Both the position numbers and the translations under genes were made by a program. A stretch of 64,000 nt of DNA from Dysgonomonas gadei ATCC BAA-286. GTDB taxonomy: Bacteria; Bacteroidota; Bacteroidia; Bacteroidales; Dysgonomonadaceae. The stretch spans positions 11,807-75,806 of the forward strand of contig NZ_GL891983.1 in assembly GCF_000213555.1 (NCBI RefSeq). The letters are read 5' to 3'. Each line of letters opens with the position of its first letter. The stretch's first letter is position 1. Positions 8,918 to 17,545 of the stretch are shown piece after piece. The notes under the pieces are model-generated. The model did not search any database. It was not told where the DNA came from and saw nothing but the letters and a program-made list of their open reading frames with translations.

Positions 8918-10201
8918 CTATTTACTCGTCATTATCTTTAATACCAACTTATCAGTTTCCTGCATGCCAACAGCACCGATACTGGTCAAATTTTCAATGG
9001 TCTTATCCACATCATCGTCCACAATACCCTCTAAAGATGATACTACCTTATGTTCCATTGCCATGATGGCTGAAAGAACAGCTGTAGATACACCGCTCGA
9101 TATTTTAAGAGCACAACTGGGCTTTGCTCCGTCGCAAATCATACCGGTTATATTTCCCACCATATTTTTCACAGCAAAGGTGACCTGGTTATAATCCCCT
9201 CCCATCAGATGAGTAATACCACAACTTGCACCTGTTGCCGCCGCCACACAACCACACAAAGCAGAAAGACGGCCTAGCTTTTGTTTTATATACACAACAG
9301 TCAAATGACTTAGGATTAATGCCCTGACAAGTTCATCTTCGGTGCAATTGGTATCTTCGGCAAAGGTAAGAACAGGCAAAGTCGCCGTAATCCCCTGATT
9401 ACCACTACCCGAATTACTCATAACAGGGATCATCGCCCCATCCATACGGGCATCGCAAGCGGCAGCTGTATATGACATCATATGCGAAAGCATGGAATCT
9501 CCGAATATCTTTTTACCTAAAGTACCTGTAACTGTTTTAGCAACATTATGCCCGTAATTACCCTCATGCGATAACTTTGATGCCTTTCTGTTCAGTTCTG
9601 CTGCCTGAAGTATAAACCGTATATTATCTACGGGAACAGTAGTAGCAAATTCATATACCTTAGCAAAAGTCAATGTAACTTCATCTTTACAAACCTCCCC
9701 ATTCTCACTACAAGCCTCATCGCAAAGTATATGTCCGTTTTTGGCTATATATGAAAAGTTTGTATGCGTTCCGCGAATGACAGCTTGCGTCTCATCCGCC
9801 CCTGCGATACAATGCGCTTCTATATATAAGTTGTCTGCGGCACCTTCTTTCAGCGCTATCTCTATACGTTTTTCGGATATATATTGTTTTCCGAGTTCAA
9901 CATCGCCCGGGGTAAGATCTTTCAATACCTGCAAGCCATATTCACTCTTTCCGATAAGAGCACCCAAAGCGACAGCTATGGGCAAGCCTACCATACGGGT
10001 TCCCGGAATCCCCACCCCCATCGCATTCTTCAAAACATTGGCACTCAGGTATACTTTGATTTTCTCAGGTTGCGTTCCTAGCACTTCGGTCGCCTTTGCC
10101 ACACACAATGATACTGCAATAGGTTCGGTACAACCAATAGCGGGCACAACTTCTTTTTTTATCAAACTTACAATTTGCTCTTTTTCCAATGTGTTAATCA
10201 T
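8918..10201 (-). CDS. L-cysteine desulfidase / UPF0597 (YhaM/CyuA-like) family protein
   Basis: A 427-residue cytoplasmic protein of the UPF0597 family, related to the serine dehydratase alpha chain. Characterised members are iron-sulfur enzymes that break L-cysteine into pyruvate, sulfide and ammonia. The family start is visible: GCTEP with Cys24, which would be a cluster ligand. Further Cys occur near the C-terminus (SALCGC, ASCG, ICDGAKPSC), and GSGNQG is a glycine-rich family block. A -7 promoter box lies about 30 bases upstream and the lipoprotein gene follows 5 bases later. Substrate (cysteine or serine) is not decided by sequence alone. Confidence 0.85.
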   Translation of the reverse strand: MINTLEKEQIVSLIKKEVVPAIGCTEPIAVSLCVAKATEVLGTQPEKIKVYLSANVLKNAMGVGIPGTRMVGLPIAVALGALIGKSEYGLQVLKDLTPGDVELGKQYISEKRIEIALKEGAADNLYIEAHCIAGADETQAVIRGTHTNFSYIAKNGHILCDEACSENGEVCKDEVTLTFAKVYEFATTVPVDNIRFILQAAELNRKASKLSHEGNYGHNVAKTVTGTLGKKIFGDSMLSHMMSYTAAACDARMDGAMIPVMSNSGSGNQGITATLPVLTFAEDTNCTEDELVRALILSHLTVVYIKQKLGRLSALCGCVAAATGASCGITHLMGGDYNQVTFAVKNMVGNITGMICDGAKPSCALKISSGVSTAVLSAIMAMEHKVVSSLEGIVDDDVDKTIENLTSIGAVGMQETDKLVLKIMTSK

Positions 10202-10231
10202 AGTCTACTACTATATTTAGTATTATATACA

Positions 10232-10239
10232 CAAAGATA
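10232..10239 (-). promoter_or_regulatory. -7 promoter box for the desulfidase-family gene
   Basis: On the minus strand this reads TATCTTTG, matching TAnnTTTG, about 30 bases before the start codon. No clear -33 TTTG is seen at the right spacing. Confidence 0.5.
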
Positions 10240-10348
10240 TTGATTTAATTGTGTCATTAATCTCAAACCACCTCTTTAAGAAAAAGTTTTTTTATCATTT
10301 CCCAATATATGACTTAGCAGAAGACTAAATATAATAGAGAAACAAGGC

Positions 10349-10402
10349 AGGCATTAAAAAAGAAACAGAGGTTGTTCATCAAAATAAGGAACAACCTCTG
10401 TC
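10349..10402 (-). terminator. Terminator of the OmpA-like lipoprotein gene
   Basis: Perfect 13-base arms (10365-10377 and 10389-10401, ACAGAGGTTGTTC and its complement) with an 11-base loop. On the minus strand a T-rich tail follows, placing it just behind the OmpA-like gene. Confidence 0.85.
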
Positions 10403-10424
10403 TTATAAAACTGTTTACATAAAA

Positions 10425-11297
10425 TTAATAATCTGCGTCCAGAGAACTTTCCGGAGCCTGATCAATTAATTCCATAAACTGATCCAGCTTAGGAGTAATA
10501 ATTATCTGCGTCCTGCGATTAAGCGCTTTTCCTTCTATAGTACTGTTACTTGCAACAGGATTGTACTCTCCCCGTCCTCCAGCTGTCATACGTTTAGGAT
10601 CCACTCCATAGTTGTTTTGCAACGCCTGAACTACCGAAGAAGCACGTAGGGTACTCAAATCCCAGTTGTTACGAATATTAGGACGGGAAATCGGATCTGT
10701 ATCGGTATTTCCCTCCACCAATACATCGTAATCCTTATAATCTAAAATAATTTTTGCAATTTTACTTAGTATCTCCCCTGCCTTTTCACTTATCTCATAG
10801 CTTCCCGAACGGTACAGCATATTGTCCGCTAAAGAAATGTATACAACGCCTTTCAGCACTTTAATGTCCAAATCTTGCATTTCGCTGCGCGAAAGCGAAC
10901 GAGTAAGATTATTAACCATCACCAGATTCAAAGAATCCGACTTATTTTTGGCTTCCACCAGATGTTGGATAAAACGGTTCGATGCATTAATCTCATCCAA
11001 CAGTTTAGCAATATTCACATTACCTTGGGAACTTTGTGCCAAACTCTTGTTCAATGAATTTTGAAGCTCAGCATAAGCAGCACGCAAATCCGCATTGTTT
11101 TGCTGGGCTTCCCGCAATCTATCTTCAAGGCTCGCTACACGAGTCTTACTTTCCCTCAATTGTAGCTGACCTTCCTGATAATCGTTTTTCAACAGATTAT
11201 AATCTGCTTCCAGGCTCCTGAATTTACCTTTACTCACACAACTTGTAAAAAAAATACTCGCTGTCAGTATCAACAACGTCCAAATAAAATGTCTCAT
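10425..11297 (-). CDS. OmpA-family peptidoglycan-binding lipoprotein
   Basis: A 290-residue outer membrane lipoprotein that would tether the membrane to peptidoglycan. A signal sequence ends in a lipobox at Cys20 (FFTSC). Residues about 28-125 form a heptad-rich coiled coil (repeated LEADYN, LREAQQNN, LQNSLNKS). The C-terminal OmpA domain (about 150-275) carries VEGNTDTDPI, the LSTLRASSVV helix and GRGEYNPVA with NRRTQI, the usual diaminopimelate-binding region. It stands alone with its own terminator. Confidence 0.92.
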   Translation of the reverse strand: MRHFIWTLLILTASIFFTSCVSKGKFRSLEADYNLLKNDYQEGQLQLRESKTRVASLEDRLREAQQNNADLRAAYAELQNSLNKSLAQSSQGNVNIAKLLDEINASNRFIQHLVEAKNKSDSLNLVMVNNLTRSLSRSEMQDLDIKVLKGVVYISLADNMLYRSGSYEISEKAGEILSKIAKIILDYKDYDVLVEGNTDTDPISRPNIRNNWDLSTLRASSVVQALQNNYGVDPKRMTAGGRGEYNPVASNSTIEGKALNRRTQIIITPKLDQFMELIDQAPESSLDADY

Positions 11298-11486
11298 AAA
11301 TCTTATATTATTATTTAAACCTATTATAAATATAACAATGCTCCTTCTTTATTTGTTTTAAACTATCATTAGGAATATAACCTCTCAATTATTAAACGGA
11401 AGATTTCTTAGAATTCATATATATATGATACTAAAGAAAATAAAATAACTGCCACACAGGCTATCTTTTCTAAATCGAACCTATTA

Positions 11487-11518
11487 TTTGGTCTATGACT
11501 CTTAATATGTTATTTTTG
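11487..11518 (+). promoter_or_regulatory. Bacteroidetes promoter of the lipid kinase gene
   Basis: TTTG at 11487-11490, a 20-base spacer, and TATTTTTG at 11511-11518: an exact fit to the TTTG-N19-21-TAnnTTTG consensus. It ends 28 bases before the start codon. Confidence 0.8.
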
Positions 11519-11546
11519 TATTACAAAACTTTTATGTGCTGATGAA

Positions 11547-12497
11547 ATGAGTGCAAAGAAAAAAATATATGCTATAATCAACCCGAAATCGGGAACGTCA
11601 TCGAAGCAAAACCTTCCACACAAAATCGCGGAAACATTTGATGCGCACAGGTTTGATGTCCATATATTTATTACTGGTTATGCCGGACATGGATCTGAAA
11701 TAGCCAGGCAAGCTATCAAAGATAAGGTAGACTACGTGATTGCAGTCGGAGGCGACGGCACAGTAAACGAAGTTGCCCGCACATTGGTCAACTCCCAGAC
11801 AGCACTAGGCATCATCCCACTGGGTTCGGGAAATGGACTGGCACGTGACCTGAATATTTCTACTGACGCAAAGAAAGCGATGGGTATTATTCTGGACGAA
11901 AATATAATATCCATTGACTACGGGATGGTTAATGACCGTATATTTTTCTGTACCTGCGGTGTAGGATTTGATGCAGAAGTAGCGGCTATGTCGTCGGGCA
12001 AAAAAAGCAGAGGTTCATTTATGTATATTAAAAATATGCTGGAAACCTTTATCAGACAAAAGCCTGAAACTTATGAAATAATATGCCCGGAAGGCACAAT
12101 AAAAGATAAGGCGTTTGTTGTAACTTGTGCTAATGCGTCGCAATATGGATACAATGCACATATTGCACCTCATGCCGACATACAGGATGGTATGATGAAT
12201 ATTGCAATACTAAAACCCCTCTCTATATTAGAAGTCCCTCAAACATCCCTTCAACTCTTCACAAAGAAGATAGATGAGAATAACAAGATGATTGAACTAA
12301 TCACCAATGAAGTCACTATAAAGAGAGAACAAGAGGGAATGATGCACATAGACGGTGACCCTGTAGAAATGGGAAAAGAGATACATGTAAAAATAATACC
12401 ACAAGGATTGAAAGTACTGGTGCCTGCAAATCCACAAAAAAAACATCCATTAGATCCACAGGAAGTACTCATGCGAATAGCTGATACCTTTTTCTGA
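11547..12497 (+). CDS. Diacylglycerol/lipid kinase family protein (YegS/DagK-like)
   Basis: A 316-residue cytoplasmic kinase that would transfer phosphate from ATP to a lipid hydroxyl such as diacylglycerol or sphingoid base. The catalytic N-terminal domain shows INPKSG near the start, the nucleotide loop GGDGTVNEVA around residue 69 and the PLGSGNGLARDL block. The C-terminal half is the beta-rich lipid-binding domain with HIDGDPV. It has its own good promoter and converges on the DUF5686 gene 12 bases away. Sphingolipid or ceramide as substrate is possible in Bacteroidales but is not shown here. Confidence 0.9.
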   Translation: MSAKKKIYAIINPKSGTSSKQNLPHKIAETFDAHRFDVHIFITGYAGHGSEIARQAIKDKVDYVIAVGGDGTVNEVARTLVNSQTALGIIPLGSGNGLARDLNISTDAKKAMGIILDENIISIDYGMVNDRIFFCTCGVGFDAEVAAMSSGKKSRGSFMYIKNMLETFIRQKPETYEIICPEGTIKDKAFVVTCANASQYGYNAHIAPHADIQDGMMNIAILKPLSILEVPQTSLQLFTKKIDENNKMIELITNEVTIKREQEGMMHIDGDPVEMGKEIHVKIIPQGLKVLVPANPQKKHPLDPQEVLMRIADTFF

Positions 12498-12509
12498 AAA
12501 CCGGGATTA

Positions 12510-15071
12510 TTAAAAGTTCAGTTCAAACGACACTCTGAAACCATCTTTATCCACATTCGGATGGTCGAGATAATTTATTCTGCGTACATAATCGATACGG
12601 AATAGCTTAAAGATATTCTCTATTCCTATGTTATATTCCATGTATGGACCTCTATTGGTAGTATATGTATCTTGAGGAAATATGAGCAGATTTTTATTAT
12701 GTTCCGGATTGTTTTTATTACTCAGCGAGCCAATAAAACCACGGAATCCAAATACTTCCCTCCATTTCAATACCTTAAGGAAAGGAACTCTGTTGAGAAA
12801 CCAGCCCCCCATATGATAATATATTTCCCATGAAGCCTGTGCATCGTGCATAAACTCGAGGGGTTCTATTAAATAGTAGTTGCCCCGCTGTATAGTATAT
12901 GAGTTGTTGGCACTGGGAGTTATAAGAAACGGAAAAGGCGTTTCGCCCCATATTTTTTCAGCTTGCGCCGACAGGTAAATTTTGCCATACGGTGCAACCC
13001 AAAACTGCTTGGATATAGCCAGTGATGTCTTGTTATAATGGTATTGGCCTCCAAATATATTTTCGAGAGCCATCGTATGTGTCAGGTTTGTTACAAGCCG
13101 TGGGGAAGGGATGGAATGCCTCTTCCTACGTTGTTGAAAAAACTTTTCGTTCGGAGCATAGCGCAGTGCCAGCATAGCTTCGGTGGTCTTTACCCTGTCC
13201 ACCTTGTATATATTACCATTTTCGCCCATTTTTTCAAATACGATATTGGCCGCAGGACGCTCGTCAAATGTCTGACCGGTAAGTTTGAATGAGAATCCTC
13301 CATAAAACTCTTTATCCCAAGCTATCTGAGTCTGGCGGTTATATGTCATTTTAGAGTTTCCTGACGCCTGTATAGACATCAGTATATTATCCCGTTCGGC
13401 CTGTGTATAACGTTGTCCGAGCGTATTTAGATCATACTTATAGGCAACTATCAGGTTATTCTTCGGATACTCATCCTTATGTTTCTCTATCTTATTGAAA
13501 GCCCATGTAGCCTCACCATAATATTTAAATTTCTCGTCCCGGGTTCCATAAGCTCCATAGCCATAGAAGAAAAGATGTTGATGGAGATTCTTTGTTGTAG
13601 ACAGTGTCATACGAAAACGATTACCTTCCGTTTTATTGAAACTATAGAATGTTGGAATAGTCCCTATCTCCAGCTTATTTGTCTCTGGGTCTTTCGATGT
13701 AGGGAAATACCCGGTAGACAGAACATCACCTGTCCTCAATAAAAGACGGAACAGAAATACCTTATTTACATCTTCCAGCATTTCATCCATGCGGTAGTCT
13801 TTTTTATGTTCAGCCGGCCGGTTATCTGCCCAGAAATTCTTATCTCTTTTCAAATAATCTTTTTCAAATACCTCCGGAGCACTGAGAACAAAAACCGGTT
13901 CCATAGGCCGGTTTTCAACAAAATCCACATATGTACGGGTTTTATCTATATAGAATTTAATAAGATCAGCCATCGTCACATCAATGGCCATTCGCTCTTC
14001 CATCGGAATCCATTTGTTATCTGCCGATTTCTTAAAGTCATGCTGAATAATAAGCTCCTGAACAAAGTTTATATTCATTTTCTTAGGAGTCCTTATCACA
14101 GCTCTCTTTACAGCATACATACTATCGAGAGAGATATACAGATTACCGGTAAAGCCAATGTCGCGGGAGTTGAAAGGGGCAAAATCGAGCTTCACATAGC
14201 GGTCTTTATCAATTGTCACCGTATCCGAAAGGTACCATCTGTAAAAATTAACGGCACTATGTTCGCTCAATGGACTCACAAAGGGCTGCAGTAGTAAATT
14301 AATCGAATTATCATATATAGATATATCTTTAAAGACTTCCTTTATTATAGCATCAAGCCCTTCTGTATCGAAAGTCTTATCCAGTCCTTCGATATGATAG
14401 CCTTTTACAATACGTTTGGCCGAATTATTTTCTTTTTTATAAAATACATCAGATATTCTTTCCCTGATAGAGAAAGGCAATATGATTTTATTATCAATCA
14501 TTGATGTGTCCGCATAATTGGGCAGAAACTTATATTTTTTCAATAAAGGCATATCCGGATGATACTCATTCAGTGCAAAAAATATCCGTTCATATTCCTT
14601 ATACTGGTAATAGTTGAGATCTGTTATATTATTCTCATCTTTGTGAGCGATCACTTTCTTTATCAGTTCGACAGCAGGATTATTCTTCTTGGAGTACTTC
14701 TCCTTCTGCGGACGAACAATAACTTCTTTTAATAATTTGTCCTCGGGTTCAAGATTTATTTCTATTGTGGTAGTTCTTCCAACAGGGATAGTGATGGTCT
14801 CGGACTTATACCCCAAAAGGGAAGCAGTAACAGATGTATTATTCCCTCGGTTGCTCAATCTGAATTCACCCTCTTCATCCGAAAATGTGCCGATAGTCGT
14901 CTTATCGAAAACGACGGTTACAAACGGTAGCTTCTCCTTTGTTACAGCATCTCTGACAGTACCTCTTACAATCGTGAGTGACTGGGCGCATACAGTACCA
15001 CAAATGATAAGAAAGAAAGACAACAGGAGTATCATCTTCCTTCTGATAATATATTGTGGTATTTCACTCAT
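12510..15071 (-). CDS. DUF5686 and carboxypeptidase-regulatory-like domain outer membrane protein
   Basis: An 853-residue protein with an N-terminal signal segment (about residues 12-29, ending VCAQ). A carboxypeptidase-regulatory-like domain follows (about 32-110: RGTVRDAVTKEKLPFVTV, then ASLLGYKS). The rest is the long DUF5686 region, rich in alternating beta-strand patterns and ending with an aromatic residue (FELNF), as in outer membrane barrels. The family is common in Bacteroidetes and has no established function. An internal methionine at residue 12 could be the true start. It is transcribed alone. Confidence 0.88.
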   Translation of the reverse strand: MSEIPQYIIRRKMILLLSFFLIICGTVCAQSLTIVRGTVRDAVTKEKLPFVTVVFDKTTIGTFSDEEGEFRLSNRGNNTSVTASLLGYKSETITIPVGRTTTIEINLEPEDKLLKEVIVRPQKEKYSKKNNPAVELIKKVIAHKDENNITDLNYYQYKEYERIFFALNEYHPDMPLLKKYKFLPNYADTSMIDNKIILPFSIRERISDVFYKKENNSAKRIVKGYHIEGLDKTFDTEGLDAIIKEVFKDISIYDNSINLLLQPFVSPLSEHSAVNFYRWYLSDTVTIDKDRYVKLDFAPFNSRDIGFTGNLYISLDSMYAVKRAVIRTPKKMNINFVQELIIQHDFKKSADNKWIPMEERMAIDVTMADLIKFYIDKTRTYVDFVENRPMEPVFVLSAPEVFEKDYLKRDKNFWADNRPAEHKKDYRMDEMLEDVNKVFLFRLLLRTGDVLSTGYFPTSKDPETNKLEIGTIPTFYSFNKTEGNRFRMTLSTTKNLHQHLFFYGYGAYGTRDEKFKYYGEATWAFNKIEKHKDEYPKNNLIVAYKYDLNTLGQRYTQAERDNILMSIQASGNSKMTYNRQTQIAWDKEFYGGFSFKLTGQTFDERPAANIVFEKMGENGNIYKVDRVKTTEAMLALRYAPNEKFFQQRRKRHSIPSPRLVTNLTHTMALENIFGGQYHYNKTSLAISKQFWVAPYGKIYLSAQAEKIWGETPFPFLITPSANNSYTIQRGNYYLIEPLEFMHDAQASWEIYYHMGGWFLNRVPFLKVLKWREVFGFRGFIGSLSNKNNPEHNKNLLIFPQDTYTTNRGPYMEYNIGIENIFKLFRIDYVRRINYLDHPNVDKDGFRVSFELNF

Positions 15072-15250
15072 TCAGTTAAAACGTTTTTTCCTTTTTTTTG
15101 TTTTTAGATTCTCATCTATATTCAATCTTCATCTCCTCCACTACTATCAGTTTCCCTGTAGCATTTCTTAGAGACTGTTCCGAAACGACCGCTTATTTCC
15201 TTGTTTGATAAAGGTTTCCTCATTTCGTTTATATAGAAGTTATAAAGAAC

Positions 15251-15280
15251 CAAGAGCAAATGTAATTAAATCTGCTCTTG
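15251..15280. repeat. Inverted repeat between ettA and the DUF5686 gene
   Basis: CAAGAGCA at 15251-15258 pairs with TGCTCTTG at 15273-15280. A second palindrome (ATGTATG-CAA-CATACAT) lies at 15296-15312. Both are downstream of ettA on the minus strand and could form its 3' end, but neither has a strong T-run. Confidence 0.4.
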
Positions 15281-15335
15281 ATTCTAGTATATTAGATGTA
15301 TGCAACATACATTTAGTTGCAGTTGTTATGATTTT

Positions 15336-17024
15336 TTAATTAATCAGTTTGCGGTAACGAATACGTTTCGGCTCCACATTACCCATACGTGCCTTTTTGT
15401 TCTCTTCATATTCACTGTAACTTCCTTCAAAAAAGAATACTTCCGAATTGCCTTCAAAAGCCAGAATATGTGTACAGATACGGTCGAGGAACCAACGGTC
15501 ATGCGATATCACAACAGCGCATCCTGCAAAGTTTTCCAAACCTTCTTCCAATGCACGCAATGTATTTACATCGATATCATTGGTAGGCTCATCGAGAAGC
15601 AATACATTGGCTTCCGACTTCAGCGTCAATGCCAGATGCAAGCGGTTACGCTCCCCTCCGGAAAGCACACCGGTAAGTTTTTCCTGGTCTCCTCCCGAGA
15701 AGTTGAAACGTGATAAGTAAGCACGGGCATTAATATCTTTTCCTCCTACACGCACAAACTCGCTTCCTCCCGAAATAACCTGATAAACACTTTTATTCGG
15801 ATCGATCTCGGCATGCGACTGATCTACATATCCTATTTTCACGGTCTCTCCCACTTCAAATGTCCCTTTATCTGCTCTCTCCAAGCCCTGAATCAAGCGG
15901 AATAAGGTAGTTTTACCGGCTCCATTTGGCCCGATAATGCCGACAATACCCGATGGAGGCAACATAAATTCAAGATTGTCGAATAAGAGCTTATCTCCAA
16001 AAGCCTTTGTTACTCCATGTGCCTCTATTACCTTATTACCGAGGCGCGGGCCGTTAGGAATAAATATTTCCAGTTTTTCTTCCCGTTCTTTCTGGTCGGC
16101 ATTAAGCATCTTCTCATAGTCATTCAGGCGGGCTTTACCTTTTGCATGACGGGCTTTAGGAGCCATTCGCACCCACTCCAACTCCCGTTCGAGGGTTTTG
16201 CGGCGCTTACTGGCCTGCTTTTCTTCCTGCTCCATACGCTTGGTTTTCTGCTCAAGCCATGATGTATAGTTTCCTTTCCATGGAATACCTTCTCCTCTGT
16301 CAAGTTCAAGAATCCATCCGGCAACATGGTCAAGGAAGTAGCGGTCGTGGGTGATACAGATTACAGTACCTTTATACTGTTGGAGATGTTGTTCCAACCA
16401 ATCGATAGACTCCGCATCCAAGTGGTTGGTAGGCTCATCGAGAAGCAATACATCCGGTTCCTGAAGCAACAAACGGCAAAGTGCTACACGGCGGGCTTCC
16501 CCTCCCGACAGGTTTGCAGTTAATTGATCTTCGGGCGGACAACGAAGCGCGTCCATCGCACGCTCGAGTTTATTGTCTATATTCCATGCATCAGTTGCAT
16601 CTATCTTATCCTGCAATACTGCCTGACGGGCAAACAGAGCATCCATTTTGTCAGCATCTTCGTAATATTCAGGCAATCCGAATTTTTCGTTAATGCCTTC
16701 ATATTCTTTCAGCAAGTCCATGATAGGCTGTACGCCTTCCTGTACTATTTCCTTCACGGTTTTGGTAGGATCGAGTTTCGGGTCCTGTTCAAGATATCCT
16801 ACCGAAAAGCCTTTGTCCGATACTATTTCGCCCTGATATTCCTTATCTATTCCGGCTATAATCTTTAACAGTGTGGATTTACCCGAACCGTTGAGACCGA
16901 TAATACCTATCTTGGCTCCATAGAAGAATGACAGGTAAATATTCTTTAATACTTGTTTTTGTGGCGGGTATAATTTACCAACGCCCATCATTGAAAAAAT
17001 AATCTTTTTATCGTCTACTGACAT
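15336..17024 (-). CDS. ettA: ABC-F ATPase, energy-dependent translational throttle EttA
   Basis: A 562-residue soluble protein with two ATP-binding cassettes and no membrane segment, acting at the ribosomal E site. The first Walker A is GLNGSGKST (residues 43-51) with LSGGEARR and LLLDEPTNHLD. The second is GPNGAGKTT with VLSGGERNR and LLLDEPTNDID. The inserted arm after the first DEPTNHLD block and the linker with the basic run RHAKGKAR are those of EttA rather than Uup, Vga or Msr types. Length fits EttA (about 555-560). The region upstream is a repeat-rich gap of about 520 bases. Confidence 0.94.
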   Translation of the reverse strand: MSVDDKKIIFSMMGVGKLYPPQKQVLKNIYLSFFYGAKIGIIGLNGSGKSTLLKIIAGIDKEYQGEIVSDKGFSVGYLEQDPKLDPTKTVKEIVQEGVQPIMDLLKEYEGINEKFGLPEYYEDADKMDALFARQAVLQDKIDATDAWNIDNKLERAMDALRCPPEDQLTANLSGGEARRVALCRLLLQEPDVLLLDEPTNHLDAESIDWLEQHLQQYKGTVICITHDRYFLDHVAGWILELDRGEGIPWKGNYTSWLEQKTKRMEQEEKQASKRRKTLERELEWVRMAPKARHAKGKARLNDYEKMLNADQKEREEKLEIFIPNGPRLGNKVIEAHGVTKAFGDKLLFDNLEFMLPPSGIVGIIGPNGAGKTTLFRLIQGLERADKGTFEVGETVKIGYVDQSHAEIDPNKSVYQVISGGSEFVRVGGKDINARAYLSRFNFSGGDQEKLTGVLSGGERNRLHLALTLKSEANVLLLDEPTNDIDVNTLRALEEGLENFAGCAVVISHDRWFLDRICTHILAFEGNSEVFFFEGSYSEYEENKKARMGNVEPKRIRYRKLIN

Positions 17025-17111
17025 GATTTTATATATAAATTTTTATTTTCTATACTTCCAAACCGTTCTCACTCCCAGCAAGAACTTTTTGATCCTTATT
17101 GCTTACTCCTG

Positions 17112-17191
17112 TAAAAGGTAACAGATATATCAATTAACAGTCAACAGTCATTAACCCGTAACTATTAAAAAGGTAACAAAGGTAACAGTCT
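17112..17191. repeat. Degenerate heptad/nonamer array, first part
   Basis: The stretch mixes 7-base units (TTAACAG, TCAACAG, TCATTAA) with 9-base AAGGTAACA units (two in tandem near 17170-17187). It belongs to the family seen again at 17290-17419 and at 57.1-57.7 kb. It contains no gene. Confidence 0.6.
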
Positions 17192-17194
17192 TTT

Positions 17195-17280
17195 GCCCTT
17201 GTGCTCTTTGTGATTTCCTTCGTGTACTTAGTGGTTAAATCTCTTTTACCACAAGGGGCACAAAGAGTTACACAAAGAAC
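17195..17280. mobile_element. Gene-less inverted-repeat unit (MITE-like), related in style to the GxxExxY unit
   Basis: Imperfect arms (17195-17234 and 17249-17280) built from CACAAAG/CCACAAGGG words face each other around a 14-base centre. The right arm begins CCACAAGGGGCACAAAGAG. The word style resembles the 34-bp ends of the GxxExxY unit at 32.0-32.5 kb, but this copy has no coding sequence. A mobile nature is inferred. Confidence 0.4.
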
Positions 17281-17289
17281 ACTATATAA

Positions 17290-17419
17290 AAAGTAACAAA
17301 GGTAACACATATACCAGTTATCAGTGAACAGTCATCAGTTAGCAACTTGTATCTCGTGTCTCATAACTTTCAACTTATTACTCATTACTTAAAACTTACT
17401 ACTTGTTAAAAGGTAACAC
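17290..17419. repeat. Heptad-array intergenic repeat, inverted copy of 57250-57352
   Basis: The block TCATAAC, TTTCAAC, TTATTAC, TCATTAC, TTAAAAC, TTACTAC runs in 7-base steps, as does CCAGTTA, TCAGTGA, ACAGTCA, TCAGTTA. Bases 17321-17341 and 17363-17383 are each exact 21-base reverse complements of 57332-57352 and 57287-57307. The array is bounded by GGTAACAC words on both sides. Confidence 0.8.
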
Positions 17420-17545
17420 TTTTACACGTTTTTTAATCTTGTTACTTTTTCTCTATATAACACGCTTGCTATATATACTATATAGATAAAATTATTGAAA
17501 TAAAGTAACATCAAATCTAGATAACGGATTTGTATAACTGTACAC

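Noticed and set aside
17112..17419. CRISPR-like array
   Set aside because: The units are 7 or 9 bases, degenerate and without spacers; no cas gene is near.
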